Assembly (NCBI RefSeq): GCF_027744825.2 | Contig: NC_071340.1 | Span: 10,366,001-10,430,000, forward strand | Source of the DNA: Synchiropus splendidus | Lineage: Eukaryota; Chordata; Actinopteri; Syngnathiformes; Callionymidae | Reading direction: 5' to 3' | Length of the DNA: 64,000 nt | Shown: positions 1 to 10,100 of the stretch, one piece after another | Position numbering within the stretch: the stretch's first letter is position 1 | Layout of the letters: each line of letters opens with the position of its first letter | Made by a program: the position numbers and the translations under genes | The notes under the pieces: model-generated | What the model saw: only the letters and a program-made list of their open reading frames with translations | Databases searched by the model: none | Told to the model about the DNA's origin: nothing

Positions 1-112
1 GAGTAACAATTCCCACGCACATGCCCCTCACAAAGGTAAGACATGCTGCGGCTCAGTTATATCGAGTTTCCCAGTTTTCTCCAGTCACACAAAACTGTTT
101 TCTGTGTAACAG

Positions 113-2784
113 GCCGAGGAAAGAACCCTGAAGAGAGTGCGGAGGAAGATCCGCAACAAACAGTCTGCTCAGGAGAGCCGCAAGAAGAAGAAGGTGTATG
201 TTGACGGACTGGAAAACAGGTGAGTCCAGCCAAGTGAGTCTTACTATATACAGGGGTTGGACAAAATAATGGAAACACCTTAAAGCTTTTCTGTAAGTGG
301 ATGAAAAACAGATGTTCCAGATTATGCGCAAATTTAAAAAATTATCTTTTCTTTGCAGCAAAGTAACTTTAAAGATAAACATTAAAGACATTGAAGAAAT
401 GTGCAAAGCATCAACACATTCAACTACAGTGTGACACAAACAACAAAGGGAATTAAAACAAAACAATTGCCAATTAAACAAAGAACATCTCCACTCAACA
501 AATGTAGAACAATGTAACAGGAAGGTAAATGTAATAAAATGAATATAACTGCACTGTAAGAATAGTCTTCACTCAACACACTGAGATCGAGTTGCTGGAA
601 CTGATGTCATGTTGAACCAGTTAGCTTGTTGGCTAATGCTACAAATAGATTCCACGATCCCCAGTGAAAGTTGTCAAAAACTCCAACAAACAAAGAGTGT
701 GATAGTTTAGTTCTATAAATCCACTCAATATTAGTGTCAGGCGACAGAATGCATTGTTTTGGACTGGCAAGTCTTCAGTCAAATTCAGAACACGGCGACC
801 TCTGCTGTTTAGGGAGGAGAGGTGCATCCAAGAAGCTGGCAAGTCCGTGTTCAATTGAGAAACTGGATGACGATCCATTCATGGCGATCTACCAGAGATG
901 TTTACCACGATTTTTCATCCTTGAACACTTTGTGCTGTCCACAGAGTCGCCATCTGCACTGCCCACAACCTGGAGCTGCAGAAGAAGGTCCAAATGCTTC
1001 AGAAGCAGAACATGTAAGAGCTTCTCCTCCGCATAAACACGAAGGAGGAAAAGCAAACATTTTTCTCTTTGTTCTCAGCTCTTTGATCGAACAACTACGT
1101 AAACTCCAGTCTATTGTGAAGATGTCGACGATGAAGGCCAGCACCACCAGCACTTGTGTTCTGGTACGAGGCCAGAACATTCTTTGTTTTGTGTTTCTCG
1201 GAACACCTTGCAAATGTCTCTTTTCTTTGATCCTGCAGGTGTTCCTGCTCTCCTTCTGCCTCATTATCTTCCCGTCAGTCAATCCCTTTGGCAACAACCC
1301 AGAGCAGAAGGAGCTCTACACACCCTCCTCAAGTGAGTTCTCTCTCGGTGAATACTGTTTTGTAACATCAAAACATCAACCAAATGATGAATCATGTCAG
1401 AGAAAGTGGCTGCTCATCATCTGCTCACTGCACTGCAGGAAAGTTTAGTTACCCATCCACATGAATTTGCAACAACTGTTATTTCACATGGCCTGCTGCC
1501 TCTAAACTATATGCTAAAACTTTCAGAAAATGTATTAATTCACAATATGTCTGCCAGACTGGTCTTCATCATTAGATGGTGAACATGTTGCACTTGATAA
1601 GATGTTGAAGTGTTTACTTTTCAACTCGCTGTTGGATTACTGTAGACACATGAACATCAGGTCGGACATGAAGAACACCTTAGACTTACGCACACTCATC
1701 TCATCGCGATCTGCTTTCTACGTCGCTCCACCAGAAATGGACAAGAAGCAGCCCATGGACCAATTCACACCTCACGGCTTTGCAATCTGGTCATCTGAAT
1801 TGTATCAGTGACTTGAAAGACAAAGCTTATATCGAGTCAAACTCCAGATATGCTAAAAACTTTGCTTAAGTTGAACTCCTGTGATGTGCAGTGTAATTCC
1901 AGTACACACCATACAGTGCACCAGTGGGTGTGTTCTGCGCAGCCTAAGGACGGAGCCGACGGGTCATTTTGGCCGGGGTTGTGACCCACTGCATCCCTTG
2001 TTCTGTCCAACTCTATGTGCAGTTTTCATCCATCCATCCATCCATTTATAGCCCTTGTGCTTTCACCAGTGTTTTCTAATATGCCCTTCAGGAACACTAC
2101 AGTACTATAAAGCTCCTGTCTTAGTGTCTTTTCCCCAGAGTTTTCTGCTTTCATCCACCAGATGGCGCTTTCCAGACATGTTCACCTTTGTCGACCATTA
2201 AGCAGTCTGTCCGTTCTTTAAAAATGATGGACCATAACACTTCATGTTCAGTGACTGGTCCATACGTGTCATGAATGCTTGTGAATTTCCGTAGCTTTTT
2301 GCTGTGCCTTCTCCCCGAAGTTGTACTTACCTTTCTCTGTGCTCTCTGTGTGCTTGCAGTCATCTCCAGGACGCTTCGCTCGCTGCCTCCCGACAGCACC
2401 GATGCCAACATTTACTTGGAGTCAGAAGAAGAGGAGCAGCTTCTTTTGGGGCTGCAAGCAGAGGTGGAGAACAATAAAGCCATCTTTGCCGGCGGCCAAA
2501 ACAACCACACCCCTGACTACGAAAGGCTCCAGCAACCCGACTCAGAAACCGGCGTCAACGGCAACTCTTCGGCAGACTTCCCCAACCCTGGCCAGGCTGC
2601 AGACATCAAGCCAAGCTCAGCCGATGCTGGAGGAGGAGGCGGAGGAGGAGTGGTACCGGATGGCACTGTGGATTCTGTTGTGGCGTCTGCTGTGGCCTTT
2701 GATGTCACTGGCTCAAAGGACGCATGGACAGAACGAAGCCCTCCGTCTGTGATATTGCAGCAGCATCGATCAGATGAGATGTAG
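113..2784 (+). CDS. creb3l3: Cyclic AMP-responsive element-binding protein 3-like protein 3 (CREBH-like), 3' part, five exons
   Basis: Membrane-tethered bZIP transcription factor; the 5' part, with the activation domain, lies left of the window. Exons read from GT-AG borders and continuous frame: 113-219, 945-1013, 1079-1163, 1239-1332 and 2360-2784 (TAG at 2782), giving 259 residues. In this partial protein, residues about 4-28 are the basic region with the CREB3-family signature [15 protein letters not shown] leucine zipper follows (about 29-75). A hydrophobic helix at about 84-102 ([17 protein letters not shown]) ends in prolines, as expected for site-2 protease substrates. Luminal residues SRTLR (about 121-125) match the position of the site-1 protease site in CREBH. 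The luminal tail has two N-glycosylation sequons (NHT, NSS) and a run of seven glycines. Known of the family: ER-resident, cleaved in the Golgi, and the freed N-terminus drives hepatic lipid and acute-phase genes. CREB3L3 is preferred over CREB3L1, L2 and L4 because of the zipper wording and short tail; the paralogue call is inference. Confidence 0.85.
220..944 (+). other. creb3l3 intron after the basic-region exon
   Basis: GT at 220 and AG at 943-944 frame this intron, which falls after AG of an arginine codon. It contains a mariner-type terminal sequence at its 5' end and otherwise AT-rich sequence without recognisable signals. Confidence 0.8.
249..640 (+). mobile_element. Mariner-type DNA transposon remnant, one terminal repeat only
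   Basis: A TA dinucleotide at 249-250 is followed by CAGGGGTTGGACAAAATAAT and then GGAAACACC (251-279). This is the terminal inverted repeat of a widespread animal mariner/Tc family. No matching reverse terminus is visible before the next exon, so the element is truncated; the right border given is a guess. No transposase frame is seen. Confidence 0.5.
1333..2359 (+). other. Last creb3l3 intron
   Basis: Donor GTGAGT at 1333 and acceptor TTGCAG ending at 2359. It holds a short (CATC)n tract at about 2028-2044 and a CTCF-like motif at 2155-2169. Open frames inside are short and not family-like. Confidence 0.75.
2155..2169 (+). promoter_or_regulatory. CTCF-like motif 1
   Basis: CCACCAGATGGCGCT matches the CTCF core consensus (CCAnnAGRKGGC) on the plus strand, inside the last creb3l3 intron. 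It is the first of four same-orientation matches in 2.2 kb. Confidence 0.5.
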
Positions 2785-2806
2785 TGAGGGGCGTTTTCAT
2801 TTTTAA

Positions 2807-2821
2807 CCACCAGAGGGAGCC
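2807..2821 (+). promoter_or_regulatory. CTCF-like motif 2
   Basis: CCACCAGAGGGAGCC fits the CTCF core on the plus strand. It sits 23 bp after the creb3l3 stop codon, in the 3'UTR. Confidence 0.45.
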
Positions 2822-3720
2822 ATATTAGATTTGGGTAATCAAGGCAAGCTTTTAATGGGAAGGGACAATGCAGGAAGAATAACAGCCCTGTGCTGTTCTA
2901 CTGTAACTCTATTTGCACTTTACTCAAAAATCAAAGTCTACTCGCGGAAGTTTCAACTTCAAATTGACCAATAGAATGCCACGTGGATTACTTGAGGGTA
3001 TTATTGCTGTAATTCAACAAAAATTCAGGGGGAGTTTGTGATGTTTAAAAACACCCAGATGAGTGACTTAGATGTGAAATACTCCCATGGGGAACACGTT
3101 CTTCAGTAGTCAAGCATCGACATTATTTGCACAGAGAAAAATTAGGCTGCTTTATACTCATTCTGCTTGATCACCGTAGTGCTAATAGCCATTGCAGGAC
3201 ATTTGGCCGTTTTAGATGACTCGTGAGTTTGCTATTTCCCTTGTAACAAGGGCGCCTGCGCTTGTTTTGATCAGGAATGCTTCGTTTTTATGTGGTACAG
3301 CCAAGCAAAATTAACGTGTTAATGCAAGAAATAGAAAACGTCACAGCTGCAAGCCGTCGTTACTTGTTAAAATATCCCGTCAGATATTCTCATTTCCCGT
3401 TTCATACCTTCGGGAAGATCCCCAGCACTTGTGAGAAGGGTATTGATTCCGTTACAGAAGTTGACGTGGCAGTGGAACATGCTCAAAAATGTAATGACCT
3501 GTTTTGGCAGTGAGGCATTTTTGTTCTTTTAATTGTGTTAATACTTTTATGTGTATGAAATTGGTCTTTGTTATATTTGACAAGAAACATTATTTTTAAT
3601 GTTGTCATTGAAGGTGATGCGCTGTAAAGAGAAAATAATCAATTGTAAATAATCCTAAATGATTGTAGCTCTTCTGTACAGTGGAATTCTTTATGTCAAA
3701 GATGTGCCGGGACGTACGAT

Positions 3721-3726
3721 AATAAA
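3721..3726 (+). terminator. creb3l3: Poly(A) signal of creb3l3
   Basis: AATAAA hexamer about 0.94 kb after the stop codon with a GT-rich downstream element; the first canonical hexamer seen after the stop. Confidence 0.6.
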
Positions 3727-3769
3727 ATTTTTTTATATATGGATCGGAGTTTGTTTGAGTTGTTTTCAC

Positions 3770-3860
3770 TTGACCTCTGCAGACGAGGAATTCCCCACAA
3801 GAGCTGCAGCCAAAGAGGGTGAGGACAGGTGGTCGTAATGTAATGGCTTGTATTCCAGTA
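3770..3860 (+). mobile_element. Tc1-like transposon fragment with right terminus
   Basis: The stretch around CCCCACAAGAGCTGCAG (about 3793-3809) reads like a transposase N-terminal segment of a common fish Tc1-like family on its antisense strand. GTGGTCGTAATGTAATGGCT (about 3828-3847) resembles the terminal repeat of the same family. The two are close together, so the copy is heavily deleted. A weaker terminus-like string lies near 4095-4115. Identification is from recall of the family consensus. Confidence 0.4.
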
Positions 3861-3963
3861 CGGACGTTTGAGCCCTGCATTACTGGGGAAATAACATAAA
3901 TGGGATGAGGGGGATATCAGAAGGGCAAGTCATGGGCAAGTCCCAACATGCAAGAACGGCTTA

Positions 3964-3978
3964 CCGATAGGGGGCGAC
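3964..3978 (+). promoter_or_regulatory. CTCF-like motif 3
   Basis: CCGATAGGGGGCGAC is a good match to the G-rich CTCF core on the plus strand. It shares GGGGGCGAC with the motif 380 bp downstream. Confidence 0.4.
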
Positions 3979-4342
3979 ACTACACCAAGTTGCCACAGTC
4001 AGTGCCAAGTGACTTCACTTGTCTCCCCAACTCAGGCTACAATAGAGAGCAGATTTAAATATAATATATTATAAATGCAGCTACACCACAGTTGTCAAGA
4101 GGTCATAATGCAATGGCTACTTCCAATGAATTTAAAATGTATCTAAATAGTAAATACACTCCCAAGTCGTGGGTCACTTCGTATTTTGATGCCTAAAAAT
4201 ACTCTTCCAGTCACCGCCTCTTAGGTCACATCTGCGCGGGGAATAAGCGAGTTGGCGTTTACTGGCGTGAGGCGTGAGTCACCGTCACCTCGACAAGCCT
4301 CGACAAGTTCATCGAGCTCGTGAGAGCGCTGCTTAGAAATGA

Positions 4343-4357
4343 CCGGCAGGGGGCGAC
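4343..4357 (+). promoter_or_regulatory. CTCF-like motif 4
   Basis: CCGGCAGGGGGCGAC is a strong match to the CTCF core, plus strand, about 1.5 kb upstream of the gadd45g start codon. Confidence 0.5.
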
Positions 4358-5344
4358 TTTAGATCAGGCTTCAGTAAAGGTTGCTGCTCATGACCCGCTG
4401 CACTTCATGCAGGCTATTGGCAATAACATTCGCACTCAATAACAACGTCTACTATACAATACAAGTGACTCATTTGATGAAGATAAAACGCGTTTCTTGG
4501 GGGGCAAATCCAAGCTTCTCTAATAGGTGTAAAAAGCTATAAAATAAATTGGAAACAAATTTAGAGTGAGTTAAAAATTGAATTGAAAATTGATTTTTTT
4601 TGTCCGATTCCAGCACTTCACTGTCAAGTGGACTCTGGATCTGGGACGTCTTCACATTCCTCAGTCAGACCTAGCCAGTCAGAGTTAAGGACAGCATGCC
4701 ACATGCAGCAACATTTATCCCATTATGAAGACGGAAAGTTCACTCGCTCCAGAGACTGAGACAGGAACTGGGTGAAAGCAATAGCGTCCTGCCCTTGTTA
4801 TATAGTTTATGATTTGTTTTCAGGTCCCAACTGGACTACTGTGTAAAGTCATCGAGGCTGAATGTAAACAAATAATGAGATAAGATAAGTTGGCTATGGC
4901 ACGTGTCAGCGCGGGGGTAGGGAGGGGGACGCGCATCTGTCGCGCATCTGCCGCAAAGGTAGATGAATGGACACGCACGGACCAGGCGCTTTTTTGTTTG
5001 GGAGGGGATGCATTGTTGCCCCACACTCTTTTCTTCAGCAGACACGCGTCGAGGCGAGAGAGGCAATTAAAGGGTCTTTTCAGCGGCGCGTGTCACGACC
5101 CCCCCTCCCTACCTCCCACCACCGTCAACGCATCAGGAAGTGAGTTCGTGGACTTACGGTAAAGAGCTCAGGTGGTTGAATAAGCCGCGCATGCGCGCTC
5201 CCGGCCTCCAGCGCAAGCGGAAAGACAGTATTTACTAATCGGACTCTGGGAAAGTCCACCGGCTGTGAGAATTTTTCCGATGTCAACAAGCAGGAGGCGA
5301 AACCACGAATTTATTCAGTAGATTTTAGGAACAAAAACAACGCA

Positions 5345-5370
5345 ACCATAATATTGTGACCACCTGCCTG
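5345..5370 (+). mobile_element. Tc1-like terminal repeat fragment
   Basis: CATAATATTGTGACCACCTG, followed by CCTG, resembles the terminus of the Tc1-like family seen near 3.8 kb and 36.9 kb. The flanking sequence is not recognisable as the element, so this is a solo end about 0.5 kb upstream of the gadd45g promoter. Confidence 0.35.
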
Positions 5371-5725
5371 TTGTTTGTAACTTTGTGAACTTACATATCC
5401 GGTATTTCAACCACAAAATAATGACAAGATTATCATATTTCAAACACAATTTTAGAGGAAAAGAATGCAAAACACTCTGAGCGATTCAATGCTGGCTCAA
5501 AAATAATGATTGATGTACAAACCGCACACAATAACATTTGGAAAATGAAGGTGATATTTCACCTTGTTTGTTGACGCGTTATTGGTGATGTGTCAGTGCG
5601 TGTTTCGGGGCCGTGGGTGAGCGTGGGGAGGGGGGATTTCTTGAAAAGGTTGTAATCTCACCCCCACGTGGGCTTGTCAACAACCTGCCGGGGACTTTTG
5701 CTTCCCTCATCCGCGCAGCTCCGAG

Positions 5726-5768
5726 CCAATCGTAGGCGAAAGCCCCGCCCCTGGTGGGAAGCTATAAG
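5726..5768 (+). promoter_or_regulatory. gadd45g: gadd45g core promoter (CCAAT, GC box, TATA-like)
   Basis: In order: CCAAT box at 5726-5730, GC box CCCCGCCCC at 5743-5751, and a TATA-like CTATAAG at 5762-5768. With normal spacing, transcription would begin near 5790-5795 and give a 5'UTR of about 65 bases before the ATG at 5858. Confidence 0.65.
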
Positions 5769-5857
5769 ATCTCCCGCGGCGCGCTCAGGACTCAGACTCT
5801 CGATTCGCTCGACAGACGCACGATCACGACTCCGAGCCCGCTCTTGGATTACTAACT

Positions 5858-6672
5858 ATGACTCTGGAGGAGATCCGCGGACAGGACGGCGCGATGGAAG
5901 CTTCGGACAGCAGGTGAATATTGCGCTTTTGTGCGGTGCAGTTTCGACTGCGCTCGTCTGGTAGACGTCAAGCGCGAGCGTGCGCAGTGGAACTAACGGT
6001 GCCTTCTTTTGTTTAGGGTGCAAAGTGCAGGAGCAGCGCTGGAGGAGCTGCTGAAGGCTGCGAGGAAACAAGAGTACCTCACCGTCGGGGTGTACGAGTC
6101 TGCTAAAGTCATGAATGTGTAAGTGTTGCACTGACTTGACTTGACTTGTTTGTTGCGAGAAATGCTAAACGTACTGACGCGTAAGTGAAGAGGAACGCGA
6201 GCTGCTGTTGTGATTCCAAGCTTTGAGGTGAGGTGACTGACTCTTTGCTCCGTCTGTGCAGCGACCCAGACAGTGTGGCGTTCTGCGTCCTGGCCACGGA
6301 TGAGGAGTACGAGTGTGACATCGCGCTTCAGATCCACTTCACTCTCATCCAGGCTTTCTGCTTTGACAATGACATCAACGTGGTGCGTGTGAATGACATC
6401 GACAGGCTGGCGGCGCTGGTGGGCGCTGACAGCACCGGTGAGCCCAAAGATGCCCACTGCATTCTGGTCACGGTAAGTTCCACTCACCCTTCTGCTTCAT
6501 TCTCTGATGGCTGACCGGGAATCTCATCTCATCTCATGCATCTCCTGTCTCCCTCCAGAGCCCCAGTGCAAACCCGTGGAAAGACCCTGCTCTTGACAAG
6601 CTGAGCTTGTTCTGCGAGGAGAGCCGCAGCATGTACGAGTGGGTGCCCACGATCACTCTCCCCGAGCGCTGA
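5858..6672 (+). CDS. gadd45g: Growth arrest and DNA damage-inducible protein GADD45 gamma-like, complete, four exons
   Basis: Small acidic stress-response protein of the L7Ae/L30e fold. Known partners of the family include MEKK4, PCNA, p21 and CDK1/cyclin B. Exons: 5858-5913, 6017-6118, 6262-6472 and 6559-6672, with introns of only 103, 143 and 86 bp and clean GT-AG borders. Together they encode 160 residues, the usual family length. Visible signatures: N-terminal [10 protein letters not shown], the central [19 protein letters not shown], the core [15 protein letters not shown] followed by [10 protein letters not shown], and the C-terminal [18 protein letters not shown] ending [10 protein letters not shown]. 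The N- and C-termini read as the gamma paralogue, while the [15 protein letters not shown] stretch and the final ER also resemble beta. The start is supported by the family-conserved MTLEE. The gene is probably immediate-early and stress inducible. Confidence 0.92.
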
Positions 6673-7105
6673 AGCTGGACCTACACACTTTGATGGGAAA
6701 AAGAAAAAAGAAAGTCAAGGCTTCAAGTTCTGGCCTCACTTGTGTGGATTAAGAGGCTCGAAGGCTGTGGAAGCCCCCTCCGGCAAGGGTGCACCCTCCA
6801 AGTGGCTCTGCACTGAGGAGTGTGTTGGACTCGGTGGCCCGATGGACACTGATAAGGAGCTGGGAGAAGAAGAGAGAGAGGTGTTGACCCGTGTGGCGCT
6901 CACAAGCTCTCCAGATGGACTTAAGAAGGTGTGCAAGGTGGTGTCATCCTCAACACTGAGGATATAGGAACTCTTGGACATTTCTTTCCTGCTGCAGACT
7001 GGACATGACAAGCTGCACGCGTCTTCTTGGACTGATGTCAAAACAATGCAACATTGATTTTGAATTGTACCGTACTGAATAAATACTTGAACTGCATCCG
7101 TCCCT
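6673..7105 (+). other. gadd45g: gadd45g 3' untranslated region
   Basis: From the TGA at 6670-6672 to about 20 bases beyond the AATAAA at 7078-7083. GT-rich sequence follows. A short open frame here (6740-6967) has no family features. Confidence 0.6.
7078..7083 (+). terminator. gadd45g: Poly(A) signal of gadd45g
   Basis: AATAAA about 0.4 kb after the stop codon, with a GT-rich tract (GCGCTGTGTCTGACATGTGC) some 50 bases downstream. Confidence 0.65.
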
Positions 7106-10100
7106 TTGTCCGTGAAGTCCTTTCTCCCTCTGCGCTGTGTCTGACATGTGCTCTGACCTGTTATGCACCGGCTCTCTTATGTGACGTCTTGCACAAGTGC
7201 AGCCGCCTGAGCCGGAGCCGGGGAAGGAGTAGCTGTGTTCCCTGCACTCGCTCTGTCAGTGCTGAGCTAAGGCATTTGTGCACCCCACCAGGAACAGGAG
7301 GTTGTGTTGACACACTTTTTTGCCAGCAAAGCAGGAAAGGAAACTTAGCTGGGGAGCAAGCATGCTTAACATAGTGTTGTGCTGTCTTCCAGGAATACAC
7401 TGCTGAAGCTTGCGCAAACACACAGAGGTGGATTGAACTTTACTCAAAGATTATTGAAAAGTAGAAAACCTTTTAAATACAATAACTGACCATTTTATGA
7501 CCTACTGAATATCCTGATGAAAATTATTAATAAAATCACACGTATCATGGATGTAAAGAATTCAACCTGGGATGTTTACTCATCGTCACTAAATGAAAAT
7601 AAAGCCTTCAAATCTATTGATGATCTGTTAGGGGATAGTAAGGTATTAGGGGCAACAGGTGGGACATACAGTCTAGTGTAAATATTCATCTAAAATACGC
7701 AGATGTAATGAACAACTTTTATTGGAAAGTTTGGAGTCAGAAGGAAAGTTTTAATAAGGGAAATGAAAGGAAAAAAATGGCTGCATTTTGACCAAATACA
7801 AATAACGAATGATGTGACATTGACTCTTTCTAAAGGATGGAAATACATGTATACGTAAAAAAAAAAAATGATTTAGTACTTAATTTTCTTTAAATAATAT
7901 GGTATTAATTGTAAATATTGGCAAATATCTTCAAGATCTCAGGTGACCTCTCAAGTGACTGCATGAGGGTCCAGCTGTTTCCAAGAAGCACACTCAATAA
8001 ATGATAATAATTGTTACTAGAATTATTAAGCAAAACTCTGCCGTAGGCTTTTGAAGGAAGGCAACTATTTCATTTATTTTTATTTTTTTTAAGAAGAGGG
8101 TCCAAAAACCTCTGACAACATCTGTATGTCGCTTCCACAGTTTGTCTTTGGAATATTATTTGATGAGAACCTGAGATGCCATATTTTTCCTGTCAAAAAC
8201 CTAGATGTACTTGTCCTTCCTTGTAAAACACCACTGCTTGATTTCAACCACTACACAGTCACAGTCTCTCCTCAATAAGAGTTCACCATTTTGCCACCTC
8301 GTCTTACCCTGAGCCATTTAGTCAAATAGTTAGACTCACTCGAAGTTTAAATAAATAAAGAGAAAACACTTACTCATAAAGTTTTTCTGAGAAATGTTTT
8401 AATCAACCCAGAGCTGGAATAAGGAGGAGGCTTTCATGCTACTTACCTTACCTTACCTGCATAGTAGTTTGGCCACACCTAGATTTACTAGTATTATTTA
8501 AGTAGTTGAATCAAACACAGTTGCTTTTATGTTCATCTAACTTATTAAAAAAAAACTTTGATCGAAATAAGGTTAGAAACAGGTAAAACAAAAATAAAAT
8601 TAGAGTCAAAACTGTTACACTGTCGGTTTCCGAATATCTGAAACCCCATAAACACTCAGCACTTTATGTCCTGCTGTATACAGGTCAGCGAAGCACTGTC
8701 CTCATAACAGCCTCCAGTAGCAGCCTCTTTATCTGCCTTGATAAGTCGCAGATAAGAGAGCAATTTTTCTCAAATTGAGAAACACAATGTGTTTTTAGTG
8801 AATATGCTTCATTGCGACTTAGCACGAAATGCACTGTTGAATCTTTTTGACCTACTTTCAGGATGGAGTTGGTGTCACTGTGTGGCTGTTGACCGTAAAT
8901 ATCTAGAGTAAATGGAGTAAGTCATGTCAAGATCAGTGTGGATGCTTGCTCTGTTTCTCTGGCTGCAGGTGGATGTCTGCGGAGGAAAACACTCCTTCTG
9001 TCAGCTGCTGTTGTTTGTATGGATTTCTCCCCCCCCCCACACAGAAATAGCATTTCCCTGTGTTGCTCCACAGCTCGAAGCCTGCAGCAAAAGTCCAGAC
9101 TGTCTGCATGAGTCTGAGCAAGAGATCTAGATCAAGAAGTGAGACAGACAGGGAGGGAGGGAATCCTGGCCCACATCTTCCTGACTTACGTTTGTTTTTG
9201 TGAGAGGAACAAAGAAGGATGGAGGATGTGAGACTCAAACAAACAACAGTTTAATTGCTACAGCATGCAGACAGCCTGTCAATATTTCAGCCAGTATTTA
9301 AAAAAAAGCATGGACAAGCAAACTTCAAAAACCAACTCAGTCCAAGCAGGCGTCAAACTGAACCTTGAGTCAGAGAACATAGGAGAGTGAGGTTGAGAAA
9401 TGCACCTATCCATCTTCCACCGGGTAGCTGAAGTCAGGTCGTGGGGGCAGCAGTCACAGCAAAGAAGTGCTGCTTTTCCACTGTCCAGAAGCCTTCAGAT
9501 CTTCTGGGTGAGTACTGAGGTATACCAAGGCTAACAGAGGGATGAAGTCTATGTACTCTAAAGGCTTCACAGTGGGGATTTCAACTCAAGACAAAGTCAT
9601 GTAATGACAGCGCAAGAGCTGTGGACCAAGACAGCTGCACTTCAGCTTGCGATGCTCTCAGCACTGGGTACAAACATGTATTTGCCCCAGGCGTCTGTAC
9701 ATTAGATGCCAGAAACAACTTAAGCAGCGTGACAAACCAGCTATTCTGCGCATGGCGCCCCAGGTTAGTAGAAAAAAAGGACTCCCTGCGGAGAAACGTT
9801 GTTTCTTGTTTATGACTAACGGTGATGAAAGGAATGTAGTTGGACCAGCCCTTCACCTTTGGTTCCAGGCCTCAGTTTGCCCAACCACTCCAGGAGAAGA
9901 CTGAGGTCCTCACTAGACTCTGCATCTTTTGAATTTAGGGGTTTGAGTCACAGCCAAAAGAACAAGATCACAGGTGTAAATGGTTAAAATAAGGGAAGAC
10001 TGTGAGTGATGGGAGCTGAACTTCAACAAGCACTTGAAGTGGGGCAGGTTCAGCATCTACAGGTGATCTTGTTTCATCTCTGCTCTGGCTTGGGAACACG

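Larger units (their letters stand above)
2785..3745 (+). other. creb3l3: creb3l3 3' untranslated region
   Basis: Sequence from the TAG stop to shortly after the AATAAA hexamer at 3721-3726, followed by T/GT-rich sequence (TTTGTTTGAGTTGTTTTC) that suits a cleavage and polyadenylation site. A CTCF-like motif lies near its start. The exact 3' end is inferred. Confidence 0.6.
3746..5700. other. Spacer between creb3l3 and gadd45g
   Basis: No coding exon recognised. It contains Tc1-like fragments (3770-3860, and a terminus at about 5345-5370), two CTCF-like motifs, and a GC-rich CpG-bearing segment at about 4895-5240 with an E-box CACGTG at 4900-4905. A second CACGTG lies at 5665-5670 just upstream of the gadd45g core promoter. 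These are probably distal promoter or enhancer elements of gadd45g. Confidence 0.5.

Noticed and set aside
822..1448. 208-codon plus-strand frame across creb3l3 exons 2-4
   Set aside because: Reads through introns; only parts correspond to the true exons, whose borders are set by GT-AG sites and the conserved zipper and membrane helix.
5690..5705. NF-kappaB-like GGGGACTTTTGC upstream of gadd45g
   Set aside because: The second half-site does not fit the consensus.
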